Assembly: GCA_011050525.1 (NCBI GenBank)
Contig: DRFO01000025.1
Span: 1-64,000 of the forward strand
Reading direction: 5' to 3'
Length of the DNA: 64,000 bases
DNA from: Halopseudomonas xinjiangensis
Lineage (GTDB): Bacteria; Pseudomonadota; Gammaproteobacteria; Pseudomonadales; Pseudomonadaceae
The translations under genes and the position numbers were made by a program. The notes under the pieces are model-generated. The model was given only the letters and a program-made list of their open reading frames with translations, was not told where the DNA came from and did no database searches. This document shows positions 43,149-51,403 of this stretch, piece after piece. The first letter of the stretch is position 1. Every line of letters begins with the position of its first letter.

Positions 43149-44204
43149 TCAGCGGGCCTGAAGTTGCTGAAGCGGATTGTCGTCTTCAAAGAGATTCAGG
43201 GGACGTGGCGCGTCTTGCTCTTCAGGCACAACTGAAGTGTCCGGTTCCGGCGAGAGGGTATCGGGCATTTCAGCCGGTTGATCCGCTTCCGGCTGCGGCG
43301 TCTCAAGTGCCTCAGGCACCTCCGGTATCGGGGCATCGGCTGGCAACTCTGGCACCACAGCGGCATTGGTAGTTTCCAGCAACTGGTCCACTGCACGCTT
43401 GTTCAGAACCACAATATCGATGCGCCGATTTATAGGATTGAATGAATCGGTCCGGTCAAACAGGGCAGAGTCCGCGTAACCGACCACTCTGGCCACCTGC
43501 GTTTCCGGATAACCTGCCACCAGCAAGGTCCGGCGCGCCGCATTGGCCCGTTCTGTGGACAGCTCCCAGTTTCCATATTCCCTTTTGACACTGAACGGCT
43601 GGGCATCCGTATGCCCGCCGATGCTGATCTTTTTCGGCACCTTACTGATGACATCGCTGAGCGCCAGCAGAATTTCCTCAAAGTAAGGTTGGAGCTGGGG
43701 ACTGCCGCTGGCAAACATTGGCCTATTCTCGGCATCGACGATCTGTATCCGCAGGCCGTCCTGGGTTATCTCCAGCAAAATCTGATCCTTGAAGCGCTGC
43801 AGCACGGGTTCCGTGTCGATCTTGTTCTGCAGCTCCTGCAAGACAAGATCCAATTCCTCCTGCTCGGCCTGTTCGGCGAGCGTTTTGATCTGTTCGGAAT
43901 TCAACGGCACCGGCACTGTTTCCTCAGCCGCATCGTTCAGTGTGCGGTCAGGAGCAACGGTTGGGGATCCCCCCAGATCTATTGCGAAGGGACTCCCCCC
44001 CTCGGAGAAACCCACTGGGTCATTGAAGTACCCTGAAACCATCTTTAACTGTTCCGGAGTGGCTGTGGTTAGCAGCCACATGACCAGAAAGAACGCCATC
44101 ATCGCCACCGCAAAATCGGCAAATGCGATTTTCCATGACCCACCGTGATGTCCGGCGGCCTTGCGCGTGATCCGTTTGACAATGATAGGTTGACTGTTAT
44201 CCAC
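43149..44204 (-). CDS. motB: Flagellar motor stator protein MotB
   Basis: 351 residues from GTG 44204, with AAAGGAC inside the end of motA as ribosome site. The single membrane helix carries the proton-binding aspartate D30 in AFADFAVAMMAFFLVMW. An OmpA/MotB peptidoglycan-binding domain follows (about 155-280; IGGHTDAQPF, NWELSTERANAARR). The last 70 residues are a Pro/Glu-rich tail with no fold that I recognise. It is 3 bp from motA and clearly coupled to it. Confidence 0.95.
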   Translation of the reverse strand: MDNSQPIIVKRITRKAAGHHGGSWKIAFADFAVAMMAFFLVMWLLTTATPEQLKMVSGYFNDPVGFSEGGSPFAIDLGGSPTVAPDRTLNDAAEETVPVPLNSEQIKTLAEQAEQEELDLVLQELQNKIDTEPVLQRFKDQILLEITQDGLRIQIVDAENRPMFASGSPQLQPYFEEILLALSDVISKVPKKISIGGHTDAQPFSVKREYGNWELSTERANAARRTLLVAGYPETQVARVVGYADSALFDRTDSFNPINRRIDIVVLNKRAVDQLLETTNAAVVPELPADAPIPEVPEALETPQPEADQPAEMPDTLSPEPDTSVVPEEQDAPRPLNLFEDDNPLQQLQAR

Positions 44205-44207
44205 CGG

Positions 44208-45062
44208 TTAGCGTCCTTTTACCGACTCTTCCAGCTCGGTGAAACTGGGCCGATGTTCCGGCAGCAAAGCCTTGCGTCCAAACTCCACTGCGAGGGCGGG
44301 GGGCAAGCCCTGCGCGCTCGCCACCAGACACATCTTCACCGACTCGTAGATATTGGCCTCTTCGTTCGCCTCATGCTCCATAGCCGCAGCGAATGGCCCG
44401 ACAAAACCATAGGCCGCCAGAATGCCCAGAAAGGTACCGACCAACGCGGTAGCAACCTTTTCGCCTATCTCGGCGTTGTCGGCCTCGCCCAAAACTCCCA
44501 TGGTGATGACGATACCGAGCACTGCCGCGACAATACCAAAGCCAGGCAACGCATCGGAGACCCGGGTAACCGCATGCGAAGGTCCCTGAAGCTCCTCGGT
44601 CAGACTGGATATTTCTACGTCGAACAAGGCTTCAAGCTCATGGGGAGCCATATTCCCGGTGGACATTATTCGCAGATAATCGCAAATGAACGCTGTCATA
44701 TGCTTGTCTTTGAGAACGGCGGGATACTTGCTGAAGATGGGGCTTTCCAAAGGTTCTTCAATATCCGACTCGATGGACATCATGCCTTCGCGACGGCTCT
44801 TGTTCAGCACTTCGTAAAGCAGGCCAAGCACATCCAGATAAAAGGGCTTGCCAAAACGATGGCCGAACAGAATGACTGGTACCTTGGCGAATACTTTCTT
44901 GACGGTGGCCATGCTGTTGGCTACCAAAAACGCACCCAGGGCAGCGCCGCCGATGATCAATATCTCCAGCGGGTGCCAAAGGGCTGCCAGCTTTCCTTCG
45001 GACAAGAGAAATCCACCCAATACGCTGCCAATAACAACCAAAAAGCCGGCAATCTTCAGCAT
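44208..45062 (-). CDS. motA: Flagellar motor stator protein MotA
   Basis: 284 residues from ATG 45062 (MLKIAGFLVVIGSVLGG), with TAGGA upstream; the frame to 45224 would add a cysteine-rich leader and is rejected. Four membrane helices flank a cytoplasmic loop. R90, E98 and P173 (ALPGFGIVAA) fall at the same numbers as in E. coli MotA, where they contact FliG or control proton flow. A classical FliA promoter is not obvious upstream. Confidence 0.96.
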   Translation of the reverse strand: MLKIAGFLVVIGSVLGGFLLSEGKLAALWHPLEILIIGGAALGAFLVANSMATVKKVFAKVPVILFGHRFGKPFYLDVLGLLYEVLNKSRREGMMSIESDIEEPLESPIFSKYPAVLKDKHMTAFICDYLRIMSTGNMAPHELEALFDVEISSLTEELQGPSHAVTRVSDALPGFGIVAAVLGIVITMGVLGEADNAEIGEKVATALVGTFLGILAAYGFVGPFAAAMEHEANEEANIYESVKMCLVASAQGLPPALAVEFGRKALLPEHRPSFTELEESVKGR

Positions 45063-45136
45063 AAACCCGCCAAATCCTAGAGAAAAAATGAAAACGCCCG
45101 CAGGACATCCGTGCCGGCAGCAAAACCAATTGGTTC

Positions 45137-45161
45137 GGGTTATAGTCTGCTGACATAACCC
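45137..45161. promoter_or_regulatory. Inverted repeat between motA and the HDOD gene
   Basis: GGGTTAT (45137-45143) and ATAACCC (45155-45161) are perfect reverse complements 11 bases apart, 26 bp before the HDOD start codon. The region between the divergent genes is short, so a bound dimer could affect both. An ACCAATTGGT palindrome lies just beside it (45125-45134). Confidence 0.35.
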
Positions 45162-45186
45162 GTTTAGTATAAGGCCGCGGACACCT

Positions 45187-46779
45187 ATGAGCCCAGACCG
45201 GAAGATGCCTGGCACTGAAGACACTATCGGCAGCCTGCGCCAAACCCTGAGTGCAATAGTCTTGCCGGTGGAGCAAACTCAGCGTGATCGGCTCGTGGAG
45301 ATCATGGATAGCGAGCTCCTGAGTTTGACAGATCTTGCTCGCGAACTGATACGTGTGCCTGTGGCAGCGCTGCATATCTGCCGCGCCGCCGGCGAAACGT
45401 CCAAAGCCCGTGACATCGACATTCTCACCCTGGAGCAGGCCTGCGGCCTGCTTGGCACCCAACGCCTTGGAAACATTCTGAAAAACATGCCTACCTCCGA
45501 CGTTGCGGATACGCCCCTGCCCTATCGGCAGTTGCTCAGCATCAGCGAGCACGCTTATCAACAGGCGCAGGGGTTTTTCTCGCACCGCATGGCCAGACTC
45601 TGGCATGAAATGTCCCTGGCCAGTTTGCTGTTCCTCTCCCCTTGCTGGGTGCTGATTTATCACCGTCCGCAATTGTTCGAGCAATGGGACGCCCGTCATT
45701 TAGGGAATAAAACCCATGACGATGCTCAAGATGACAGCGACGGCATGTTCGACAGCAATTTTCTGCTGGCGCTGGCACAGCAGTTGGCACAGGACTGGTG
45801 GCTGCCCCCTTGGATTTTGCAGGGCTATCGCTCGCTTGGCAGTAGCCGCCGGGTGATGGTCAAGGCCCTGCATATTGCTCGGGATGCAAGCCATCCCCGG
45901 GACCAGCAGGCCGCTCTTGACCAGGACAAGACACTCTCTCGATGGCTGACCCAACCGGCCAACAGCCCGCTATTGGCCAATGGTATCGCCCTGGGTGCCC
46001 ATCACGACTGGGAAGCCAGACATACCAGGAGATGGCAGCAGCTAACGGCGCTGTATCTCGGGTCGAGTGTTGTCGAGATACAACTCACCAGTCACATGAA
46101 TGCAGTGGAGATTGCCAGATTTGCGGCCCATGCCCCGGGAAATATTGATCTGTGGCAACCAGCGGAGGCTCTGGTCTGGCCAGAAGGCAGCCGACGCATT
46201 CGCCCTGCAACAGACGTACGGGCAGTGGCCCAGGCAAATGATGTTCGAGGCAGCCGTCAATCGACCTTAACCGCCAATGCCGCCGCATGGCGTCAGGAGT
46301 GCCGCCAGCTATTGGCTACTCCTAGTCCTTTCAAAAGCGTACTGGCCATTCTTAATAGCGCTCTGCAAGCGCTGAATGAAGGTCTGGGTGCGCGGCAATG
46401 CTGGATTGCGCTATACAATGGCAAGGAACAGCAGCTTATCCTCAGCGCCAGCGCGGGGTTCGAAAGGCAGATGGTTGGAATGATGCTCGGTCCGTGCCGA
46501 GGCAACGCATGGGGCAACTGGCTCATGAAGCGTCGTTGCCACACAATTCTGGGGCATGCTGCCTCTGCCCCGCTGCCCGTACCTCAGAAAATAAGGGAGC
46601 TGACTGACAACCAGGCGTATCATTTACTCCCGCTTGCACCAAAGGGCGTCCTCATGGGAGCGGTCTATGTCAGCTTTGAGCAGGGTAATCCACTGCCAGA
46701 AGACCGCCGCGAACCGGCGCTGACGAAAACCATTGACTGCTTGAACAGAGCGCTTGTCATCTTCAGTGCGAAACACTGA
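45187..46779 (+). CDS. HDOD-domain protein with C-terminal GAF-like region
   Basis: 530 residues. An HDOD-type region occupies roughly 15-260: it starts PVEQTQRDRLVEIMDSELLSLTDLA and has helical, histidine-poor character without a metal-dependent HD pair. The C-terminal 140 residues (SVLAILNSALQALNEGLGARQCWIAL) look like a GAF sensor fold. HDOD proteins are thought to be signalling scaffolds without hydrolase activity. It matches in position PA4955 of P. aeruginosa, as I recall, next to motAB. Its ligand and targets are unknown. Confidence 0.7.
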   Translation: MSPDRKMPGTEDTIGSLRQTLSAIVLPVEQTQRDRLVEIMDSELLSLTDLARELIRVPVAALHICRAAGETSKARDIDILTLEQACGLLGTQRLGNILKNMPTSDVADTPLPYRQLLSISEHAYQQAQGFFSHRMARLWHEMSLASLLFLSPCWVLIYHRPQLFEQWDARHLGNKTHDDAQDDSDGMFDSNFLLALAQQLAQDWWLPPWILQGYRSLGSSRRVMVKALHIARDASHPRDQQAALDQDKTLSRWLTQPANSPLLANGIALGAHHDWEARHTRRWQQLTALYLGSSVVEIQLTSHMNAVEIARFAAHAPGNIDLWQPAEALVWPEGSRRIRPATDVRAVAQANDVRGSRQSTLTANAAAWRQECRQLLATPSPFKSVLAILNSALQALNEGLGARQCWIALYNGKEQQLILSASAGFERQMVGMMLGPCRGNAWGNWLMKRRCHTILGHAASAPLPVPQKIRELTDNQAYHLLPLAPKGVLMGAVYVSFEQGNPLPEDRREPALTKTIDCLNRALVIFSAKH

Positions 46780-46806
46780 ACGCCCCTGTTGATCAAGGAT
46801 AAAACC

Positions 46807-47616
46807 GTGACTCCATCGTCTTTACCTATTCTGCTCGAGCCACAGCAGTTACCCGACAACCTGGATTCTGCCGCCTATCGACTCGTCGATCTGAGCAAAA
46901 CCGAGCAGTACGCTACCGGTCACATCCCCGGCGCGGTCCATTTGCCGCCAGGGAGTATCACCTCGTCTCCGCCGATACCCGGCCTGATGCCTTCCGAAGA
47001 AAGCTTACGACAGGTGTTTGCCTCGCTGGGCCATCACGCCGACCTGCATTACATTGTCTACGACGACGAAGGCGGAGGCTGGGCCGGACGCTTCATCTGG
47101 ATACTCGATTCGATCGGGCACTCCCGCTACAGTTATCTGAACGGAGGATTGAAAGCGTGGCTGGCAGAGGAACGGGAGCTTGAAACACAGCCCAATACTG
47201 CCGAGCCGACCCAGCCAGCTCTGGTACTGAACGCTGATTTCACCGTTGAGCTCGACAACCTGGCCAACGCTCTGAACGGCCCCGACACCGTGATCTGGGA
47301 CGCTCGTTCTCCGGAGGAATATCGTGGCGAAAAAGTATTGGCAACGAGAGGCGGCCACATTCCCGGTGCTATCAACCTTGAATGGACAGCTGCCATGGAC
47401 CCCCAACGAGGCAGCAGAATCCGTGAAGATCTGCTCGACATCCTGAAACAGCTGGGAATCACGCCTGACAAAGAAGTAATCACCCATTGCCAGACCCATC
47501 ATCGCTCCGGCTTTACTTACCTGGCCGCACGGATACTCGGATTCCCGCGAATCAAGGCCTACGCCGGTTCCTGGTCAGAATGGGGTAACCGCCCCGATAC
47601 CCCCACAGAAATCTGA
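46807..47616 (+). CDS. rhdA: Thiosulfate sulfurtransferase RhdA (two-domain rhodanese)
   Basis: 269 residues from GTG 46807, with AAGGAT 6 bases upstream; an earlier TTG at 46789 lacks a site. Two rhodanese domains are seen. The inactive N-domain includes YDDEGGGWAGRFIW; the C-domain has the active cysteine C228 in HCQTHHRS. This CQTHHR loop is the Azotobacter/Pseudomonas RhdA type and differs from the usual CxxGxR. It forms a persulfide for sulfur transfer. psd follows at 9 bp. Confidence 0.93.
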   Translation: MTPSSLPILLEPQQLPDNLDSAAYRLVDLSKTEQYATGHIPGAVHLPPGSITSSPPIPGLMPSEESLRQVFASLGHHADLHYIVYDDEGGGWAGRFIWILDSIGHSRYSYLNGGLKAWLAEERELETQPNTAEPTQPALVLNADFTVELDNLANALNGPDTVIWDARSPEEYRGEKVLATRGGHIPGAINLEWTAAMDPQRGSRIREDLLDILKQLGITPDKEVITHCQTHHRSGFTYLAARILGFPRIKAYAGSWSEWGNRPDTPTEI

Positions 47617-47625
47617 GGACCCTTC

Positions 47626-48477
47626 ATGCAAGATCGTCTGTTTATCATGTTGCAGTACATACTCCCACAGCACCTGCTATCGCGGCTTGCCGGAGGATTG
47701 GCAAACTGCACCCAGCCCTGGGTAAAAAATACGTTTATCACCTGGTTCGTCAAGCGGTATCAGGTCGACATGAGCCAGGCGGTAGAGCCCGACCCTATGA
47801 CCCATGCTTGCTTCAATGACTTTTTCACCCGCGCACTGAAGCCCGACGCTCGGCCACTGGATCCCGACCCGAAGGTGGTTCTCAGTCCTGCTGACGGCGT
47901 CATCAGTCAGTTGGGCAGCATAGAACATGGACGCATTTTTCAGGCCAAGGGACACAGTTACAGCGTTCTGGAACTGGTGGGCGGGGACCCTCGGCTTGCC
48001 TCTCTGTTTCAGGGCGGCCAGTTCGCCACCGTGTATTTATCCCCTCGGGATTACCACCGGGTTCACATGCCTTACGGTGGTACCTTGCGGCAAATGATCT
48101 ATGTTCCGGGGCAGCTTTTCTCGGTCAACCGTGTCACAGCGGAAAACGTTCCCCGTTTGTTTTCCCGCAATGAACGGGTGGTTTGCCTGTTTGATACACC
48201 AGCCGGCCCTATGGGGCTGGTGCTGGTGGGGGCAATGATCGTCGCCTCGGTCGAGACTGTCTGGGCGGGACTAGTAGCGCCGCATCGCCGGCAGCTACAG
48301 CAAAAGGACTACAGCGAAGCGGCGCCGCAACTGGATCGCGGTGCCGAAATGGGACGCTTCAAACTGGGGTCTACTGCGATAGTCCTCTTCGGACCGGGCA
48401 AGGTAGGCTGGGACAGCGGCCTCAGCGCAGGCGATTTCGTCCGCATGGGTCAGAAAATGGGCGTGCATCTGGAATAA
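47626..48477 (+). CDS. psd: Phosphatidylserine decarboxylase
   Basis: 283 residues. The proenzyme cleaves itself at LGST (247-250), turning S249 into the pyruvoyl group of the alpha chain. Other family motifs are FNDFFTRALKPDARP, SPADG near the active aspartate and YHRVHMPYGG with its histidine. It makes phosphatidylethanolamine at the inner membrane. It lies 9 bp after rhdA and converges on epmA. Confidence 0.96.
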   Translation: MQDRLFIMLQYILPQHLLSRLAGGLANCTQPWVKNTFITWFVKRYQVDMSQAVEPDPMTHACFNDFFTRALKPDARPLDPDPKVVLSPADGVISQLGSIEHGRIFQAKGHSYSVLELVGGDPRLASLFQGGQFATVYLSPRDYHRVHMPYGGTLRQMIYVPGQLFSVNRVTAENVPRLFSRNERVVCLFDTPAGPMGLVLVGAMIVASVETVWAGLVAPHRRQLQQKDYSEAAPQLDRGAEMGRFKLGSTAIVLFGPGKVGWDSGLSAGDFVRMGQKMGVHLE

Positions 48478-48487
48478 GCCTGCCCTT

Positions 48488-49447
48488 TCAGGCCCGGGCA
48501 AATGGAAAGGCAATAACCTCATCAATGCTGGCCGCGCCCAGGGCCAGCATTATCAGTCGATCAATCCCCAGGGCCACACCGGCGCAGTCGGGCAGCCCTT
48601 GCTGCAGCGCATCCACCAACCTCGAATCGATAGGCAGCGGGCTCCGGCCAAGCGCACGGCGCTGCATCTGATCCTTTTCAAAGCGTCGCAACTGTTCGGC
48701 CGGGTCGGTCAGTTCGAAATAACCGTTGGCCAACTCCATGCCTTCAATGAACATTTCGAAACGCGCTGCACTGGGCACGCTGTCGTCATCTGGTACTACC
48801 CTGGCCAGTGCCGCCTGGGACGCCGGGAAGGCGAATACCATGGTGGGCTGTTGCAACTGAGGTTCAATGCAATGGGAAAACAGTAGATTCAGCCAGCCGT
48901 CCCGATCCAGCTCACCCTGGAAGCCACAGTGTCGCCGCCCCAGACTGGCCAGATCATCGGTGCTGCACTGATGCATATCGACCCTAAGATGCTCGGCAAA
49001 CAACTGCGCATAGGTCACTTTCCGCGCTGGCCCACAGCCAAGAACCAACTGGACCAACTCATCCACTTCCTGCATCAGGCGGTGATGGTCGAAGCCTGGA
49101 CGGTACCATTCCAGCATGCTGAACTCGGGATTGTGGCGCCGGCCCGTCTCGCCATTTCGGTATACCTTGCAGATCTGCCAGATAGCCCCGCTACCGGCCG
49201 CCAGCAACCGCTTCATGGGATACTCTGGCGACGTGTGTAAATAAAAGGTTTGGGCCTGGCCGCCACCCTCCGGTACAAAATCAGTCGCAAAGGGAAAAAG
49301 ATGCGGATCGCTGACAGCCGCGCATGAGAGGCTGGGCGTATCTACCTCCAGTATGCCCTGCGCGGCAAAAAAACTACGGACGCTGTCTATGACCTGTGCG
49401 CGCCTACGCAGATTCTGCATGGACGCTGTCGGTTGCCATTCGCGCAC
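48488..49447 (-). CDS. epmA: EF-P-(R)-beta-lysine ligase EpmA (PoxA/GenX)
   Basis: 319 residues from GTG 49447, with AAAGGAG 8 bases upstream. It is a class II lysyl-tRNA-synthetase core without the N-terminal anticodon-binding domain. The sequence has FLEVDTPSLS-like motif 1, YLHTSPEYPMKRLL and IWQICKVYRNGETGRRHNPEFSMLEWYRP (motif 2), and GVALGIDRLIMLAL (motif 3). It attaches beta-lysine to K34 of EF-P. efp lies just upstream on the same strand and epmB is divergent, giving a complete EF-P modification set. Confidence 0.95.
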   Translation of the reverse strand: MREWQPTASMQNLRRRAQVIDSVRSFFAAQGILEVDTPSLSCAAVSDPHLFPFATDFVPEGGGQAQTFYLHTSPEYPMKRLLAAGSGAIWQICKVYRNGETGRRHNPEFSMLEWYRPGFDHHRLMQEVDELVQLVLGCGPARKVTYAQLFAEHLRVDMHQCSTDDLASLGRRHCGFQGELDRDGWLNLLFSHCIEPQLQQPTMVFAFPASQAALARVVPDDDSVPSAARFEMFIEGMELANGYFELTDPAEQLRRFEKDQMQRRALGRSPLPIDSRLVDALQQGLPDCAGVALGIDRLIMLALGAASIDEVIAFPFARA

Positions 49448-49473
49448 AACGATTTACTCCTTTTGCGGGCACA

Positions 49474-49501
49474 AAAAACCGGGGCCAGGGCCCCGGTTTT
49501 T
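49474..49501 (-). terminator. Strong terminator between efp and epmA
   Basis: CCGGGGCC (49479-49486) and GGCCCCGG (49489-49496) form an 8-bp stem with a 2-base loop, flanked by five A and five T residues (49474-49478, 49497-49501) that extend it. It works on either strand. On the minus strand it follows efp and precedes the epmA ribosome site by about 20 bp. Confidence 0.85.
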
Positions 49502-49515
49502 CAGCACAGTTCACA

Positions 49516-50082
49516 TCACGCGCGACCGACGTAATCAGCGCTGCGGGTGTCCACTTTCAGTACATCACCCACATTGATAAACAGCGGGACCTTGACTACC
49601 GCACCGGTGACCAGCTTGGCCGGCTTGGTGCCGCCGCCAGAGGTATCACCGCGCACGCCAGGGTCGGTCTCGACCACTTCAAGTTCCACGAAATTGGGCG
49701 GAGTGACGGCAATCGGGGCGCCATTGAACAAGGTGACCTGGTAAACCACCTGCTCCTTGAGCCAGTTCATTGCATCGCTGACCGCTTTCTCATCGGCGCC
49801 GACCTGCTCAAAGGAGCCATCGGTGGCCATGAAATGCCAGAACTCGCTGTCGGTATACAGAAACTCCATTTCCCGATCCATCACGTCCGCGCCTTCGAGA
49901 CTATCGCCTGACTTGAAGGTACGCTCATTGACGCGGCCAGTCTTGAGATTGCGAACCTTGACCCGATTGAAAGCCTGGCCCTTGCCCGGTTTGACATACT
50001 CGTTTTCCAGGATCGCGCAGGGATCACCGTCGAGCATCACCTTAAGACCCGGCTTGAATTCATTGGTAGAATAGTTGGCCAT
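49516..50082 (-). CDS. efp: Elongation factor P, lysine type
   Basis: 188 residues from ATG 50082 ([19 protein letters not shown]). The modified residue is K34 in [10 protein letters not shown], as in E. coli, with the KOW-like domain I, OB domains II and III, and signature PPNFVELEV and [21 protein letters not shown] relieves ribosome stalling at polyproline. P. aeruginosa carries an arginine (R32) version rhamnosylated by EarP, as I recall, so this EF-P belongs to the other class. It is bracketed by epmA and epmB. Confidence 0.97.
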   Translation of the reverse strand: MANYSTNEFKPGLKVMLDGDPCAILENEYVKPGKGQAFNRVKVRNLKTGRVNERTFKSGDSLEGADVMDREMEFLYTDSEFWHFMATDGSFEQVGADEKAVSDAMNWLKEQVVYQVTLFNGAPIAVTPPNFVELEVVETDPGVRGDTSGGGTKPAKLVTGAVVKVPLFINVGDVLKVDTRSADYVGRA

Positions 50083-50201
50083 ACATTTCCCACTAACAGT
50101 TTGAACGGAAACATCCGATAACGCGCTGACCGATGGTTTCAGCCTGACGTTGCACAACAACGACCGACGGATGCCCTGCCACCCATGCGCGGAAAAACGC
50201 A

Positions 50202-51227
50202 ATGATACATGGATCTTTAGCCTCTGTTGAGTCCGTAAGTTGGCAAAACCTTCTGGCCGGGAGCATCACTGACCCCGCCGTACTGCTGCGCCGACTAGAA
50301 CTGGACCCAACTCTTCTCGCGCCAGCCCGCGCCGCGGCAGCCGATTTTTCGCTACGGGTGCCGGAGCCTTATATAGCTCGAATGAAACGCGGCGACCCCA
50401 ACGACCCCCTGCTGCGCCAGGTATTACCGGTAGGCGAAGAGTTGTTTGACCAGCCAGGATACGTCATCGACCCATTGGGAGAGCAGCACGCCAATGCGCA
50501 GCCCGGCATCATCCACAAGTATGCAGGCCGTCTGCTGTTGATTGTCAGCGCTGGCTGCGCCGTGAACTGCCGGTATTGCTTTCGGCGCCATTTTCCCTAC
50601 GACGACAACGCGCTGAGCACCGCCGAGTGGCAACAGGCCCTGGATTACATACGTCAGGACAGCAGTCTGAGCGAAGTCATTTACAGTGGCGGTGACCCGC
50701 TCGCGGCAAACGACCGCCGCCTTGCCTGGTTGACCAGGGAAATAGCCGACATCCCCCACATACGGCGGCTACGGGTGCATACCCGCCTTCCCGTGGTCAT
50801 ACCGCAACGTGTCACCAGCAGCCTGATCGAAGCCCTGTGTTCTACCCGCTTGCCGGTTACCATGGTATTGCACTGCAATCACGCCAATGAACTGGATGCA
50901 GACCTGGCTAAGGCCATTCAGACGCTGCGCAACGCCGGCGTCACCCTACTCAATCAGGCAGTATTGCTGCGTGGCGTCAACGACAGACTTGAAGATCAAC
51001 TGGCGTTAAGCGAAGGCCTAGGCGACCACGGGGTTTTGCCTTACTATCTTCACGTTCTGGACCATGTCAAAGGGGCCCAGCACTTCCACGTCAACGATGA
51101 GCAAGCGGCAAGGCTGGTCGGACGCATGCTTACCAGACTTCCAGGTTATCTGGTGCCTCGCCTGGTACGCGAGGTTGCAGGCGAGGCAAGCAAAGTGCCC
51201 CTGGCAATAAGTCCGCTCAATGGCTAG
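50202..51227 (+). CDS. epmB: EF-P lysine 2,3-aminomutase EpmB (YjeK)
   Basis: 341 residues. The radical SAM motif CAVNCRYC (C119, C123, C126) is present, followed by [16 protein letters not shown] and HCNHANELD, lysine aminomutase hallmarks. It lacks the long C-terminus of catabolic lysine aminomutases. It converts alpha-lysine to (R)-beta-lysine, which EpmA ligates to EF-P. It diverges from efp with 119 bp between their start codons. Confidence 0.94.
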   Translation: MIHGSLASVESVSWQNLLAGSITDPAVLLRRLELDPTLLAPARAAAADFSLRVPEPYIARMKRGDPNDPLLRQVLPVGEELFDQPGYVIDPLGEQHANAQPGIIHKYAGRLLLIVSAGCAVNCRYCFRRHFPYDDNALSTAEWQQALDYIRQDSSLSEVIYSGGDPLAANDRRLAWLTREIADIPHIRRLRVHTRLPVVIPQRVTSSLIEALCSTRLPVTMVLHCNHANELDADLAKAIQTLRNAGVTLLNQAVLLRGVNDRLEDQLALSEGLGDHGVLPYYLHVLDHVKGAQHFHVNDEQAARLVGRMLTRLPGYLVPRLVREVAGEASKVPLAISPLNG

Positions 51228-51285
51228 TCACGCACGGACTCGCGTGATCATAAGCCGACCATTGCCCTGTCGGACCGGCAACCTA

Positions 51286-51312
51286 TTGACCCAGCCGGTT
51301 TGCTGCTAGAGT
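51286..51312 (+). promoter_or_regulatory. Candidate sigma-70 promoter for the PilZ-like gene
   Basis: TTGACC (51286-51291) and TAGAGT (51307-51312) are spaced by 15 bases, somewhat short of the ideal 17, about 90 bp before the start codon at 51404. Confidence 0.3.
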
Positions 51313-51403
51313 GAGGACAATGGTTGTAACCGTCCTGGTCAAGCCCGACGCTCTGATTTCAATGTTTGGACTGACCTGAACCGCTTGTATTGGATACCCA
51401 GTT

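Noticed and set aside
44145-45080. A 311-residue plus-strand frame opposite motA
   Set aside because: MotA is certain from R90, E98 and P173, and this frame runs antisense through it with no recognisable domain.
44758-45699. A 313-residue minus-strand frame overlapping motA and the HDOD gene
   Set aside because: It spans the divergent intergenic region and two real genes in the wrong frame, with no start signal.
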